DNA of 64,000 nt, from the NCBI RefSeq assembly GCF_001659605.2, contig NC_035176.2, positions 32,730,716-32,794,715 on the forward strand, in the 5' to 3' direction. Below, piece by piece: positions 63,933 to 64,000 of this stretch (its first letter is position 1; each line of letters begins with the position of its first letter). Both the position numbers and the translations under genes were made by a program. Under the pieces are notes generated by a model. That model saw only the letters and a program-made list of their open reading frames with translations. It was not told the DNA's origin and made no database searches. Source of the DNA: Manihot esculenta. Its lineage: Eukaryota > Streptophyta > Magnoliopsida > Malpighiales > Euphorbiaceae.

Positions 63933-64000
63933 CTGATAAAATGTATAGGATTCTCAGTAAATATGAACAACTTCATGAAGAAATTAGTTAAAGAACAAAA
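63933..64000 (-). other. Intron of the UbiA gene running off the window
   Basis: The sequence upstream of the acceptor TTTATCAG at 63933-63940 is intronic. Earlier exons, including the first Asp-rich motif and the transit peptide, are outside the window. Confidence 0.6.

Overview
This is a window of eudicot nuclear DNA. It is AT-rich, with genes interrupted by GT-AG introns, microsatellites, a LINE relic, a TRIM retrotransposon and MITE-like hairpins. The protein set (class II KNOX, TRS120, PPR, plastid aspartate aminotransferase, plastid-type UbiA prenyltransferase) is plant-specific. A rosid of Malpighiales/Euphorbiaceae type is my guess from general feel, not a demonstrated assignment. No organellar DNA, tRNA, rRNA or CRISPR was recognised.

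Layout. 1.2-2.9 kb: intronless P-class PPR gene (+). 4.4-10.3 kb: two small related + strand genes of unknown function, separated by an F-box/DUF295-like relic, a MITE-like hairpin and a 5'-truncated LINE with internal duplications. 11.1-15.2 kb: complete KNAT3/4-type KNOX II homeobox gene (-), six exons, 435 aa. 15.2-25.5 kb: about 10 kb without genes. It carries GC-richer islands with a cluster of TCP-like GGGACCAC/GTGGTCCC sites and a palindromic double TRIM element at 20227-21182 flanked by the 5-bp duplication GACCT. 25.5-32.0 kb: complete TRS120 (TRAPPII) gene (-), ten exons, 1190 aa. 34.4-37.8 kb: 280-aa bZIP-like protein ending in an EAR-type DLNMMP motif (-). 44.1-44.7 kb: PNRC/EDC1-like proline-motif protein (-). 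51.3-54.3 kb: receptor-like kinase of the At1g80640/At5g11020 type (+), ten exons, 458 aa. 56.4-60.3 kb: plastid aspartate aminotransferase (-), eleven exons, 465 aa. 62.6 kb to the end: the 3' seven exons of a homogentisate phytyltransferase/flavonoid prenyltransferase-type UbiA gene (-), with an apparent 1-nt frameshift and a GC donor.

For the spliced genes I placed every intron by hand on GT-AG (one GC-AG) borders, and the reading phase closes exactly across all exons except in the frameshifted UbiA exon. The genes are not an operon or pathway cluster. From memory, the order KNOX II - TRS120 - RLK resembles Arabidopsis At5g11060-At5g11040-At5g11020, and the AAT - RLK - KNOX II order resembles At4g31990-At4g32000-At4g32040. 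The block therefore looks like an ancestral syntenic segment.

The most unusual object is the TRIM composite. Two near-identical copies of a 261-bp LTR and a 58-bp internal domain are arranged as a 389-bp inverted repeat around a 178-bp loop. Both outer ends are the same LTR terminus (the U5 end), and the whole is bounded by a target-site duplication. That is what integration of an already palindromic cDNA would leave.
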